From positions 1 through 49,257 of the forward strand of contig LZRV01000135.1 of assembly GCA_002159065.1 (NCBI GenBank): a DNA stretch of 49,257 nt. Reading direction: 5' to 3'. The notes under the pieces were generated by a model. It saw only the letters and a program-made list of their open reading frames with translations, searched no databases and was not told the origin of the DNA. This DNA is from Paenibacillaceae bacterium ZCTH02-B3 (GTDB lineage Bacteria; Bacillota; Bacilli; Paenibacillales; Paenibacillaceae). The position numbers were made by a program, and so were the translations under genes. The stretch's first letter is position 1. Each line of letters starts with the position of its first letter. This document shows positions 34,498-42,122 of this stretch, in pieces.

Positions 34498-35760
34498 ATG
34501 GAACAGACCACCGCGGCGGGACAAGTCCCGTACATCCAGGGGCGGTTCGCCGAGCGCATCGGCGGCTCGGGATTCGGCCTCGGCACGGAAATCTACAAAT
34601 TCGAAAAAATCAAGCGGGCGAAGCGGGAGGCGACGGCCCGGCATCCCGGCGTGGAGCTGATCGACCTCGGCGTGGGCGAGCCGGACGAAGGCGCCGATCC
34701 GCTGGTCGTGGAGGCACTGGCGCGTGAAGCGGGCAAGCGGGAAAACCGCTTCTACGCCGACAACGGCATCGCCGAGTTCAAGGCGGCGGCCGCGAAGTAC
34801 CTGCGCGACGTGTTCGGCGTGGACGGCATTGATCCGGAAACCGAGGTCAACCACGCCATCGGCGCCAAGTCGGCCCTGTCCATTCTGCCGCTGGCTTTCA
34901 TCAACCCGGGCGACGTAACGATCATGCCCACGCCCTGCTATCCGGTGCTCGCCACGCACACGAAATACCTGGGCGGCGAGATCGCCTGGCTGCCGATCCA
35001 CGAGGGCAACCGGTTCCTGCCGGACCTCGATTCCCTGTCCCCGGACGTCCTGAAACGGGCCAAACTCCTCTATCTGAACTATCCGAACAACCCGACGGGG
35101 GCGTCGGCGACGCGGGAGTTTTTCGAGAAAGTCGTGGACTTCGCCCGGAAGCACGAAATCATCGTGGTGCACGACGCGGCTTACGCGGGTCTTGTATTCG
35201 ACGGAGCGCGGCCGCTCAGCTTCCTGTCCGTGCCCGGGGCGAAGGACGTCGGCGTGGAGATCCATTCCCTGTCCAAGTCTCACAACATGACCGGCTGGCG
35301 GATCGGCTTCGTGGCCGGCAACCCGCTGGTCGTCAAGGCCTTCGCCACAGTGAAGGACAACTGCGATTCCGGCCAGTTCATCGCCATTCAGAAGGCTGCT
35401 ATTGAGGCGTTGGCGCATCCGGAGATCACCCGGCGCACCGCGGAGAAATACTCCCGCCGCCACGAGATGCTGGCCTCCGTCCTGCGCGAAGCCGGCTTCC
35501 GGGCGGCCAAGCCGCAAGGGTCCTTCTTCCTGTACACCGAGGCGCCGATCGCCGTGGAAGGCGGTCCGGAGTTTCCGACGGCGGAGGATTTCAGCCAGTT
35601 CCTGATCAAGGAGAAGCTCATCTCCACCGTGCCCTGGGATGACGCCGGCCGGTACATCCGCTTCTCCGTCACTTTCGAGGCGAAGGATGAAGCGGACGAG
35701 CGGCGGGTAATGGACGAGATCCGGCGCCGCCTGTCCGACTGCCGGTTCATCTTCCGGTGA
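34498..35760 (+). CDS. dapL: LL-diaminopimelate aminotransferase
   Basis: A 420-aa class I/II PLP aminotransferase. The N-terminal part IDLGVGEPDEGADPLVVEAL and NRFYADNGIAEFKAAAAKYL, together with the PLP-lysine motif HSLSKSHNMTGWRIGF and LYLNYPNNPTGA, match LL-DAP aminotransferases. These make LL-diaminopimelate directly from tetrahydrodipicolinate and glutamate. The adjacent dapF (16-nt gap), which epimerises that product, strongly supports the function. Bacillus subtilis uses the acetylase route, so this is a one-step bypass consuming glutamate made by the upstream GltBD. AAAGGAGGACCAC precedes ATG 34498; the longer upstream frame is not coding. Confidence 0.88.
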   Translation: MEQTTAAGQVPYIQGRFAERIGGSGFGLGTEIYKFEKIKRAKREATARHPGVELIDLGVGEPDEGADPLVVEALAREAGKRENRFYADNGIAEFKAAAAKYLRDVFGVDGIDPETEVNHAIGAKSALSILPLAFINPGDVTIMPTPCYPVLATHTKYLGGEIAWLPIHEGNRFLPDLDSLSPDVLKRAKLLYLNYPNNPTGASATREFFEKVVDFARKHEIIVVHDAAYAGLVFDGARPLSFLSVPGAKDVGVEIHSLSKSHNMTGWRIGFVAGNPLVVKAFATVKDNCDSGQFIAIQKAAIEALAHPEITRRTAEKYSRRHEMLASVLREAGFRAAKPQGSFFLYTEAPIAVEGGPEFPTAEDFSQFLIKEKLISTVPWDDAGRYIRFSVTFEAKDEADERRVMDEIRRRLSDCRFIFR

Positions 35761-35776
35761 GGGAAGGAGGAGCGCG

Positions 35777-36640
35777 ATGCCGCAGGCGATCAAATTCACC
35801 AAAATGCACGGGCTGGGCAACAACTATGTGTTCGTCGACCTGTTCGGGCAGCCGCTTCGCGAGGAAATCCTCAGCGACCTGGCCGTGCGCGTCTCCGACG
35901 TGAACACCGGCATCGGTTCCGACGGGCTCATCCTGATCGGTCCGTCGGAACGGGCCGATTTTCGCATGCGCGTCTTCAACGCCGACGGTTCGGAGGCGAA
36001 AAACTGCGGCAACGGCCTGCGCTGCGTCGCCAAATACGTGGTGGAACGGGGCCGCACGTCCAAGCGGCGGTTCACCATCGAGACGCTGGGCGGCGTCGTC
36101 CGCGTGGATGCGCACGCGGGCGCCGCGGGGCGCGTGGAGCAGGTCACCGTCGACATGGGCGAACCCCGTCTGCGCAAGCGGGACCTGCCGATGCTGGGCG
36201 ATCCCGACAGCGAGACCGTGGACGAAGCGGTGGACATCGACGGCGAAACGCACCGGATGACCTGCGTTTCCATGGGCAACCCGCACGCGGTGCTCATCGT
36301 GCCGGATGCGGCCGCCGCGCCGGTGGCCGAGCTCGGCCCGCGGATCGAACGGTTGCCGGTGTTTCCCGAGCGGGTCAACGTGGAGTTCATCTCCTTCCGC
36401 GGCGACGCGGAGATCGATTTTCGCGTGTGGGAGCGCGGTTCGGGCATCACCCGGGCCTGCGGCACGGGGGCCTGCGCGGCCGTGGTCGCCGGCGTGCTGA
36501 ACGGCCGCCTGGAGCGGGGCAGGCCGGTCACCGTCCACCTGGAAGGCGGCGATCTTGTCATCACCTGGGCGGAGGACGGCCGCGTGCTCATGACCGGTCC
36601 CGCCGAGATCACCTGCGACGGCGTGTATTATTATCAATAG
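35777..36640 (+). CDS. dapF: Diaminopimelate epimerase
   Basis: A 287-aa cofactor-independent racemase converting LL- to meso-diaminopimelate for lysine and peptidoglycan. The catalytic cysteine pair is C77 (EAKNCGNGLRC) and C228 (GITRACGTGACAA). Other conserved parts are KMHGLGNNYVFVD, NTGIGSDGLILI and CVSMGNPHAVL. AAGGAGG lies 9 nt before the ATG. It follows dapL in an operon-like arrangement. Confidence 0.96.
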   Translation: MPQAIKFTKMHGLGNNYVFVDLFGQPLREEILSDLAVRVSDVNTGIGSDGLILIGPSERADFRMRVFNADGSEAKNCGNGLRCVAKYVVERGRTSKRRFTIETLGGVVRVDAHAGAAGRVEQVTVDMGEPRLRKRDLPMLGDPDSETVDEAVDIDGETHRMTCVSMGNPHAVLIVPDAAAAPVAELGPRIERLPVFPERVNVEFISFRGDAEIDFRVWERGSGITRACGTGACAAVVAGVLNGRLERGRPVTVHLEGGDLVITWAEDGRVLMTGPAEITCDGVYYYQ

Positions 36641-36720
36641 AAGAATTTTTTCAAGCTGTTCTTGCGTGATGCCTCTATGGGGCTCTCTTTCGTATTTCGC
36701 TCCAAAAAAGGGATGGTCTC

Positions 36721-37467
36721 ATGGAACATCTGCTGTTTGTGTACGGGACGTTGCGAAGGGGAGAAATCAACCACGCGTTGCTTGGGTCTTCGCGGTGCGA
36801 GTCGTTTTTGGCGGTCATGCCGGGTTCGCTGTATGATACGGGCAGGGGTTATCCGGCGATGGCGGAAGGAAAAGGGGAGGCGGAGGGAGCGGGAATCGTA
36901 TGCGGAGAAATTTACCGGGTCGATGAGGAGACGCTGGCGCGCATCGACGATCTGGAAGATTATTACGGACCTGGCGATCCGCGCAATCTCTACGAACGGG
37001 TGGAGAGGACGGCGCGCACGGACCGCGGCGAAACGGACGTGCTCGTATACGTGTCGGATAAGTTGCGCGCCGGGCCGGAAATTCCGTTCGGGGAATGGAA
37101 GCTGTACCGGATGGCGAAGAAACCGGCCCTGCCGTATTTTGTCTATGACGGCTGCATGGAGGACGGGCCAATCAAAATGGCGGATGTGATCGGGAGAGGC
37201 GCGGTTTACGGATGCCAAGTGCGGTTTACCCGGCACGTCTCCGGTGGAGTCCGGGCCGACATGGTGGAAACGGGAGGCGTGACCCAAGGCATCCTGTACC
37301 GCATTCCCGTCGAGGCGCTGGAAGGGAGTCTGTACCGCCGGGAGGAGGTGCGCACGGGCATCTGTCGCCCCGCGGTCGTGCCGGTGACGCTGGACAGCGG
37401 GGAAGTCGCGGACGCGCTAACGTTCGTCGCGGCGGAAAAACAACCGGAGACCGCGCCCAAGAAGTGA
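36721..37467 (+). CDS. Tandem gamma-glutamylcyclotransferase-like protein, copy 1 (second domain degenerate)
   Basis: A 248-aa cytoplasmic protein with two gamma-glutamylcyclotransferase-like (GGCT/AIG2) halves. The first has the family motif LFVYGTLRRGEINHALL and a matching DDLEDYYGPGDPRNLYERVE. The second should begin FAYGSxM, as in copy 2, but here reads FVYDGCMEDG. It also lacks about nine residues found in copy 2 (the KKAGVADWFRDM part), so its active site is probably lost. GGCT folds release 5-oxoproline from gamma-glutamyl compounds or act on other gamma-glutamyl amines; the substrate is unknown. It is a close paralog of the gene at 39269. A terminator follows the stop. Confidence 0.75.
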   Translation: MEHLLFVYGTLRRGEINHALLGSSRCESFLAVMPGSLYDTGRGYPAMAEGKGEAEGAGIVCGEIYRVDEETLARIDDLEDYYGPGDPRNLYERVERTARTDRGETDVLVYVSDKLRAGPEIPFGEWKLYRMAKKPALPYFVYDGCMEDGPIKMADVIGRGAVYGCQVRFTRHVSGGVRADMVETGGVTQGILYRIPVEALEGSLYRREEVRTGICRPAVVPVTLDSGEVADALTFVAAEKQPETAPKK

Positions 37468-37481
37468 TCGCTGACTGTACA

Positions 37482-37527
37482 GGGCTGTCCCGCCAGTCCG
37501 GCAAACCTGAGGGACAGCCCCTTTTTT
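37482..37527 (+). terminator. Terminator after GGCT copy 1
   Basis: Perfect 10-bp stem GGGCTGTCCC / GGGACAGCCC (37482-37491 with 37511-37520), 19-nt loop, then CTTTTTT. Confidence 0.85.
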
Positions 37528-37542
37528 CGCGCAATCGGCTCC

Positions 37543-37914
37543 TTATTTTCCCGTCATCTTCCGCTTCGCGGCTCCGCATCCGCACGTCCTTTTTCTTTTG
37601 CGCGGCAACGAAATGATTTTCCCGCAGAACAACGAAGAGAAATCTTCTCCGAACAGACACCGTCTGACAAACCGGATGTCCGTCACTTTGAGCCCGGCTC
37701 GGGCCAGATTTCTGCGGGTAACCGGAATGAATTCGGTCCTGGCCCGAATCACCCGGCCGTTCCGCTTAACGTCCGCCAGCCAGATGGGCGGCTGTCCGAC
37801 GAAACAGCCGGACGGGCCGCCGGCGTTTTGTCCCGAGAAGCTTCGGAGCACCAGCACATCCGTCCTTCGCGGCCTTCGGGCCAGCGAGGGAACCAGAAAT
37901 CGCATGCTCGCCAT
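37543..37914 (-). CDS. Hypothetical basic protein, 123 aa
   Basis: An ORF on the minus strand with GGAG 6 nt before ATG 37914 and the codon use of its neighbours. The product begins MASMRFLVPSLARRPRRTDV and contains CFVGQPPIWLADVKRNGRVI and VTDIRFVRRCLFGEDFSSLF. It ends in a strongly basic tail with CGCG (RKRKRTCGCGAAKRKMTGK). There is no signal peptide or membrane helix. I do not recognise the family. The basic, cysteine-containing tail could bind nucleic acid or metal, but that is only a guess. The stop lies 15 nt from a terminator stem that belongs to the opposite strand, and the gene is divergent from the TPR/winged-helix gene. Confidence 0.5.
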   Translation of the reverse strand: MASMRFLVPSLARRPRRTDVLVLRSFSGQNAGGPSGCFVGQPPIWLADVKRNGRVIRARTEFIPVTRRNLARAGLKVTDIRFVRRCLFGEDFSSLFCGKIISLPRKRKRTCGCGAAKRKMTGK

Positions 37915-38125
37915 CGACGTCTCCGTCCTTGCGTGAAATCGTTTTTGATTTTTATATATGAACCTGGAACGGAGACGGTTTGGATGGCCGCCCGCATGCC
38001 GGCAAGAAACCGACAACGCCGGGAATTTCGCGGGGAGAAGGAGAATTTGCGCGGGATGCCGAATCTTCCCAGGGCATCCATCTCCGCGCCCGGTCCGCGC
38101 GAGCGGGGAGGCGACGGCGTCCGTC

Positions 38126-39127
38126 ATGGTTCGGTACGAGAATTTTGACCATATCGACGATTTTGCGGAATTGGAAGCCATCGAAACGGAACTGTGGGAT
38201 CTGGAAGAGACGAATCCCGATGAAGCCAAAAAGGCTTTGCTCCGCCTGTATAAAAGGATGTGGAAACTTCGTCCCGGGGAAATCAGGTTTGAAAGGTCCA
38301 TCGCACAGTTGTACCTGGAGCTGGGTTGCGACCTGAAAGAACGCCAGGCGAATTACCGGGAAGCCCGCAGTTATTTCGAAGAACTGATCAAAATGAAAGA
38401 ACCGGTACCCGTGCCGATTGCCCATTATCGTCTCGGTTTTATCCATTACTACGAGAAACGCTGGATGAAGGCCATCAAGCATTTCAACCGCGCCATCAGC
38501 GGCATGGATCCCCGGAAGGCGGATCCCGTCGAGGCATGGGCCAGGCTGGACGAATCCCAATTGTTCAAGGCCCATGTCCGTCTGGCCATGGCCTACAAGC
38601 AAAGGATGAAGGAAGTCGTCCGGAAGGCCAGGGCTCTCTATGCCGGAGCAGTCGAGCGGGAAGAAACGAATCGCCCCTTCCATCAGGAACTGGATCTGGA
38701 AATCGGGTTTGAAGAGGAGGAAGAGAAGCCCTACGCCTGCGATGACGGTTCACAATCGAAACTGCTCAACGGAGCGGAATTTGACAGGATCAGAAGGCTG
38801 GAAAACGCCGTGGTCTTCGACGACACCGGATCCGCAAAATATCTGCATGTTTCCGGCGTGCCCCATAAAGTCGGCCAGAGGATGGCGGATCTTCTGCGGT
38901 TTCTGTTGAAAAACCGTTCGAGACCCGTAGCTTCAAGCGAGTTGCGAAACCGTCTGCGCATCGATCAGCCGGAAGTTACAATCAAACATTTGCGGGATTT
39001 TTTGCAGGATTGCGGCCTGGATTCGACCACCGTCGCGACCGTCAGAGGACAGGGTTACCGATGTACGCATCCATGCACATATTGGGTCTGTGACCGGAAT
39101 GACCCGGTCCGGTGGCTTGAAGGATAG
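38126..39127 (+). CDS. TPR-like protein with C-terminal winged-helix DNA-binding domain
   Basis: A 333-aa protein. Residues about 20-190 are helical with TPR-like pairs (EAKKALLRLYKRMWKLRPGE, REARSYFEELIKMKEPVPVP, YEKRWMKAIKHFNRAISGMD). An acidic linker (EEEEEKPYACDDG) follows. Residues about 240-315 (VGQRMADLLRFLLKNRSRPV, SSELRNRLRI and the wing TVRGQGYRC) resemble the OmpR/PhoB-type effector domain. The order TPR-then-wHTH is the reverse of SARP-type activators. It may be a regulator in which the TPR part senses a protein partner. The target is unknown; it lies between two GGCT paralogs. ATG 38126 was chosen because upstream sequence in frame is arginine-rich and noncoding-like; GGGGAGG is 14 nt upstream. 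Confidence 0.7.
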   Translation: MVRYENFDHIDDFAELEAIETELWDLEETNPDEAKKALLRLYKRMWKLRPGEIRFERSIAQLYLELGCDLKERQANYREARSYFEELIKMKEPVPVPIAHYRLGFIHYYEKRWMKAIKHFNRAISGMDPRKADPVEAWARLDESQLFKAHVRLAMAYKQRMKEVVRKARALYAGAVEREETNRPFHQELDLEIGFEEEEEKPYACDDGSQSKLLNGAEFDRIRRLENAVVFDDTGSAKYLHVSGVPHKVGQRMADLLRFLLKNRSRPVASSELRNRLRIDQPEVTIKHLRDFLQDCGLDSTTVATVRGQGYRCTHPCTYWVCDRNDPVRWLEG

Positions 39128-39268
39128 CCATGCCGCAAGTCTCCCCATGGCTTCATGTTGTCCATTTTGTCATCCCCAGCGTCCGCTTCCGACCGGCAAC
39201 CTTACAGCCCTTGTAATCTTCGTTTGATAGATTGGTCATGGAGAAAATCCATGAAGGGGCTGGTATGC

Positions 39269-40147
39269 ATGGAACATCGGTTGTTCGTGTACGGGACGCT
39301 GCGAAGGGGAGAACGCAACCACGGGCTCCTGGGGTCGTCGCGCTGCGAGGCGTTTTTGGCTCGGGCGCCGGGGGTGCTGGTGGACACCGGATTGGGCTTC
39401 CCGGCGATGAAAGAGACGGGCGCGTCAAGCGGCGAAACGCCGGGGATGGTGTGCGGAGAAATCTATCGGGTCGACAAAGCCACGCTGGCGCGCATTGACA
39501 TCCTGGAAGATTACCACGGACCGGGCGATCCGCGCAATCTCTACGAACGGGTGGAAATGAAGGCCCGGACGGACCGGGGCGAGATGGACGTGCTGGCGTA
39601 CGTGTCGGACCGGTTTCGCGACGGCGCCGCCATTTGCTTCGGGGACTGGAAACTGCACCGGATGTTGCGGGAACCGCACGTGCTGTATTTCGCCTACGGC
39701 AGCTGCATGGACGACGAACGGTTCAAGAAGGCCGGCGTGGCCGATTGGTTCCGCGATATGGTTGGCAGGGGAACCGTGCACGGGTGCAATCTGCAATTCA
39801 CCCGGCAGGCTTCCGATGGGGGACGGGCGGATATGGTGGAGACGGGCGGCGTGACGGAAGGCAAGCTGTACCGCATACCCGTGGAAGCCCTGGAGGGGTA
39901 TCTGTATGGCCGGGAAGGGGTGCGCCTCGGCATCTACCGTCCGGCTGTCGTGCCGGTGAGACTGGACAGCGGCGAGACCGCGGACGCGCTGACGTTTGTG
40001 GTCGTGGACAAGCGGCCGGAGACCGCCCCGCCGGAATGGTATATGGAAGAAATCCTCCGCGGCGCCGGGGGCACCGTGTCGGAATCGTATTACGAAGCGC
40101 TTTTGGACCGGTTTTTTTCGTTCGGATACCAAGGGATCGGGAAATAG
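39269..40147 (+). CDS. Tandem gamma-glutamylcyclotransferase-like protein, copy 2
   Basis: A 292-aa paralog of the 36721 gene. The first half has LFVYGTLRRGERNHGLLGSS and DILEDYHGPGDPRNLYERVE. The second half keeps the full signature LYFAYGSCMDDERFKKAGVA, and the shared segment ADMVETGGVTEGKLYRIPVE is nearly identical in both copies. A C-terminal extension of about 35 residues (from EWYMEEILRGAGG) is absent in copy 1. Both active sites look intact, so this is the likely functional copy. ATG 39269 aligns with the start of copy 1; ATG 39251 is an alternative with GGAG 7 nt upstream. The GNAT gene follows after 44 nt. Confidence 0.8.
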   Translation: MEHRLFVYGTLRRGERNHGLLGSSRCEAFLARAPGVLVDTGLGFPAMKETGASSGETPGMVCGEIYRVDKATLARIDILEDYHGPGDPRNLYERVEMKARTDRGEMDVLAYVSDRFRDGAAICFGDWKLHRMLREPHVLYFAYGSCMDDERFKKAGVADWFRDMVGRGTVHGCNLQFTRQASDGGRADMVETGGVTEGKLYRIPVEALEGYLYGREGVRLGIYRPAVVPVRLDSGETADALTFVVVDKRPETAPPEWYMEEILRGAGGTVSESYYEALLDRFFSFGYQGIGK

Positions 40148-40191
40148 TCCGGTTGCCGGAAAGAGAATTCGGGAGGCGGAAAGGGACGGCC

Positions 40192-40671
40192 ATGTACGAA
40201 TTCAGGGATGCGAAAAGGGAAGATTTCGGGCAGATCGCGGCTTTTCCGCAGGATCGCCGGGAGGCGTTTTTCATGTGGCCCAGGGGGAGCTATCCGTTCA
40301 CCGCCGAAGCGTTGTACGAAGCGGCCATGAGGCGTCTTCTTCCGACGGTGGCGCTCCGGGAGGGCGAGATTGCCGGCTATGCCAACCTGTATGATCTGGA
40401 GGAAAGGGAAAGCTGCTGGATCGGCAATGTGATCGTCAGTCCGAAGCACCGGGACCAGGGAGCGGGAAAATTTCTGGTGGAAACGATGATCCGGCGGGCC
40501 AGGGACGAGCTGGGCGTGCGGGAAGTCCGGCTGGTGGTCCATAACGTGAACACGGGGGCGCTGCTTCTGTATCACAAGCTCGGGTTTGAGCCGTTCGGCC
40601 TGACACCCGCGACGGATGACGAAAACCGGGAAATCGCCAGAATCCTCATGAAGTACCGCATCCCCGGCTAA
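40192..40671 (+). CDS. GNAT family N-acetyltransferase (intact copy)
   Basis: A 159-aa acetyltransferase with the GNAT fold: IGNVIVSPKHRDQGAGKFLV contains the acetyl-CoA pyrophosphate loop (R/Q-x-x-G-x-G/A), and VVHNVNTGALLLYHKLGFEP is motif B. The N-terminal region FRDAKREDFGQIAAFPQDRR is typical of proteins acting on small molecules or peptides; the substrate is unknown. A frameshifted paralog lies at 45803. The stop overlaps the convergent CGNR gene by 4 bp. It may share a transcript with GGCT copy 2. Confidence 0.85.
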   Translation: MYEFRDAKREDFGQIAAFPQDRREAFFMWPRGSYPFTAEALYEAAMRRLLPTVALREGEIAGYANLYDLEERESCWIGNVIVSPKHRDQGAGKFLVETMIRRARDELGVREVRLVVHNVNTGALLLYHKLGFEPFGLTPATDDENREIARILMKYRIPG

Positions 40672-41264
40672 ACCGGGCGGTGCGCCTTGTGCCGGTGATA
40701 GTGCCGGCTCGCCTTGACCCGGTTGCCGCAGGTGTCCATGCTGCACCAGCGCCGTTGCCGGTTGCGGCTCGTATCGTAGAAGTAAAGGATGCAGGCCTTG
40801 TTTTCGCAGGCCTTGAGCCGCTCCGGGTCCATGGACGCCGCGAACCGCGCCGTTTCCTCGAAAAACAGGGCGGCCAGATCCGCGGGCGCATACCGTCGCT
40901 CCACCGCCCAGCCCGTTCCCCGCCGGACGAGCCGGTCACGGCCGGAAGATGTCTCCAAGCCTTTATTTATATAGTCCGCAAACTCCCCGGGCAGCTCCCC
41001 GCCTTGCACCACGGCGGCAAAAGCTTTGTCCAATCGTTCCCTCAGCTCCATGATCCGGCCGAAAATTTCGCGTTTCCGTCCGGGCGCCAGCGTATCGATG
41101 CCCTCCGTCAAGACTTCCGCTTTTCCGGACCGTTTCAGCCACGCCATGACATCGTCCAGGTTGTTCAGCAGCTCCACGCGCACGCCCCGCACGCATATCC
41201 GCGTGTTCACGAAATCGACCGCAAAATCGCCCCCCACAAACACGAAATCCGGCTTCACGCGCAT
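40668..41264 (-). CDS. CGNR zinc-finger (ABATE domain) transcriptional regulator
   Basis: A 198-aa protein with an N-terminal ABATE-type ligand domain (DFVFVGGDFAVDFVNTR, a stress-response fold) and a C-terminal CGNR zinc finger. The finger cysteines are C153, C158, C174 and C179 (ACENKACIL ... RRWCSMDTCGNRVKASRHYH). Such proteins are predicted DNA-binding regulators of linked metabolic genes. It is divergent from the MBL hydrolase gene; the shared 120-bp gap holds back-to-back promoters and three copies of GTTAGAA/TTCTAAC, which fits control of both directions by this protein. Confidence 0.85.
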   Translation of the reverse strand: MRVKPDFVFVGGDFAVDFVNTRICVRGVRVELLNNLDDVMAWLKRSGKAEVLTEGIDTLAPGRKREIFGRIMELRERLDKAFAAVVQGGELPGEFADYINKGLETSSGRDRLVRRGTGWAVERRYAPADLAALFFEETARFAASMDPERLKACENKACILYFYDTSRNRQRRWCSMDTCGNRVKASRHYHRHKAHRPV

Positions 41265-41285
41265 CCGCTCCTTTCTTCGTCTTCA

Positions 41286-41368
41286 ATTCTAACCGATAAA
41301 TTGGGTATTTACAAGTTAGAAATGGTTTGGTAATTTTAATGGGTGAAAAGTACTTTTGATGGTTAGAA
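41286..41368. promoter_or_regulatory. Divergent promoters with GTTAGAA repeats between the CGNR and MBL genes
   Basis: Plus strand: TTTACA (41308-41313), 17 nt, TAATTT (41331-41336). Minus strand: TTGTAA (41309-41314), 17 nt, TAGAAT (41286-41291). The two -35 elements overlap. TTCTAAC at 41287-41293 and GTTAGAA at 41315-41321 and 41362-41368 form an operator-like set touching both promoters. Confidence 0.6.
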
Positions 41369-41384
41369 TGGAGGCGAAACGCAG

Positions 41385-42122
41385 ATGAACGTGCAAAAAC
41401 TTCCCTGGGCAGGCGTCCGCATCGAGTCCGGCGGCGCCGCCATCGCCATCGACCCGCTGTATCATTTCCCGGCCAAATTCGGCGAGGCCCGCGAGCCGAT
41501 GCGGCCCCTGTCCGAATTCGGCCTTGTCGAGGCGGTGTTTGTGACGCACCATCACGAGGATCATTTTGATCCGAGAGCCATCGCGGCATTTTACGGCAGC
41601 GGCGTGCCCGTGTACCTGCCGGCGGATGGGGTTCCCCTCGCGGGAGAGACGGGGCTTGGGAATCTCCGCGGCGTCGCGCTCGGGGAAACGGTGACCGTGG
41701 GTTCGCTGCGGGTGACGGCGTCCTGGTCCGTTGACGGCGTGGGCGATCCGCAGTCATCCTGGATCGTGAGCGACGGGAACCGCACGATTCTTCACGGCGG
41801 GGATACGCTGTGGCACGGGTATTGGTGGAAAATGGCCCGGATGTACGGCCCGTTTGACGCCGCGCTCCTGCCGGTGAACGGCGCCGTGGTGGAACTTCCG
41901 GGACTTGTGCCCAGCGGGCAGCCGATCAGCCTGACGCCCGAGCAGGCGGTGGCGGCGGCCAAAGTGCTGGGAGCCGGACGGCTTGTGCCGATCCATTGGA
42001 GGACGATCCACCACCCGCCCGTTTACCGGCAAACGCCCGACGCCGAGGAGAGACTGGCCGCGGCCGCCAGGGGCGTCGTGGAGCTCACCGTGCTGGACAC
42101 CGGGGAGGTGGCGCGGCTGTGA
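41385..42122 (+). CDS. MBL-fold metal-dependent hydrolase
   Basis: A 245-aa metallo-beta-lactamase-fold protein of the UlaG/RomA-like small-hydrolase type. The metal motif HxHxDH appears as FVTHHHEDHFDPRAI, further ligands are in ILHGGDTLWHGYW (Asp/His) and VPIHWRTIHHPP (C-terminal His). Members cleave phosphoesters, lactones or related bonds; the substrate is unknown. GAGGCGAAACGCAG precedes the ATG. Its stop overlaps the GTG start of the next gene (GTGA), so the two form a coupled pair under the promoter facing the CGNR regulator. Confidence 0.87.
   Translation: MNVQKLPWAGVRIESGGAAIAIDPLYHFPAKFGEAREPMRPLSEFGLVEAVFVTHHHEDHFDPRAIAAFYGSGVPVYLPADGVPLAGETGLGNLRGVALGETVTVGSLRVTASWSVDGVGDPQSSWIVSDGNRTILHGGDTLWHGYWWKMARMYGPFDAALLPVNGAVVELPGLVPSGQPISLTPEQAVAAAKVLGAGRLVPIHWRTIHHPPVYRQTPDAEERLAAAARGVVELTVLDTGEVARL

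Noticed and set aside
27996..34586. A 2196-codon open frame antisense to gltB and gltD
   Set aside because: It mirrors two certain genes; the product is rich in Arg/His/Ala with no domain, as expected for the antisense frame of high-GC codons.
37598..37936. A 112-codon plus-strand ORF overlapping the hypothetical minus-strand gene
   Set aside because: The minus-strand frame has the better ribosome site and codon use; the plus frame looks like its shadow.
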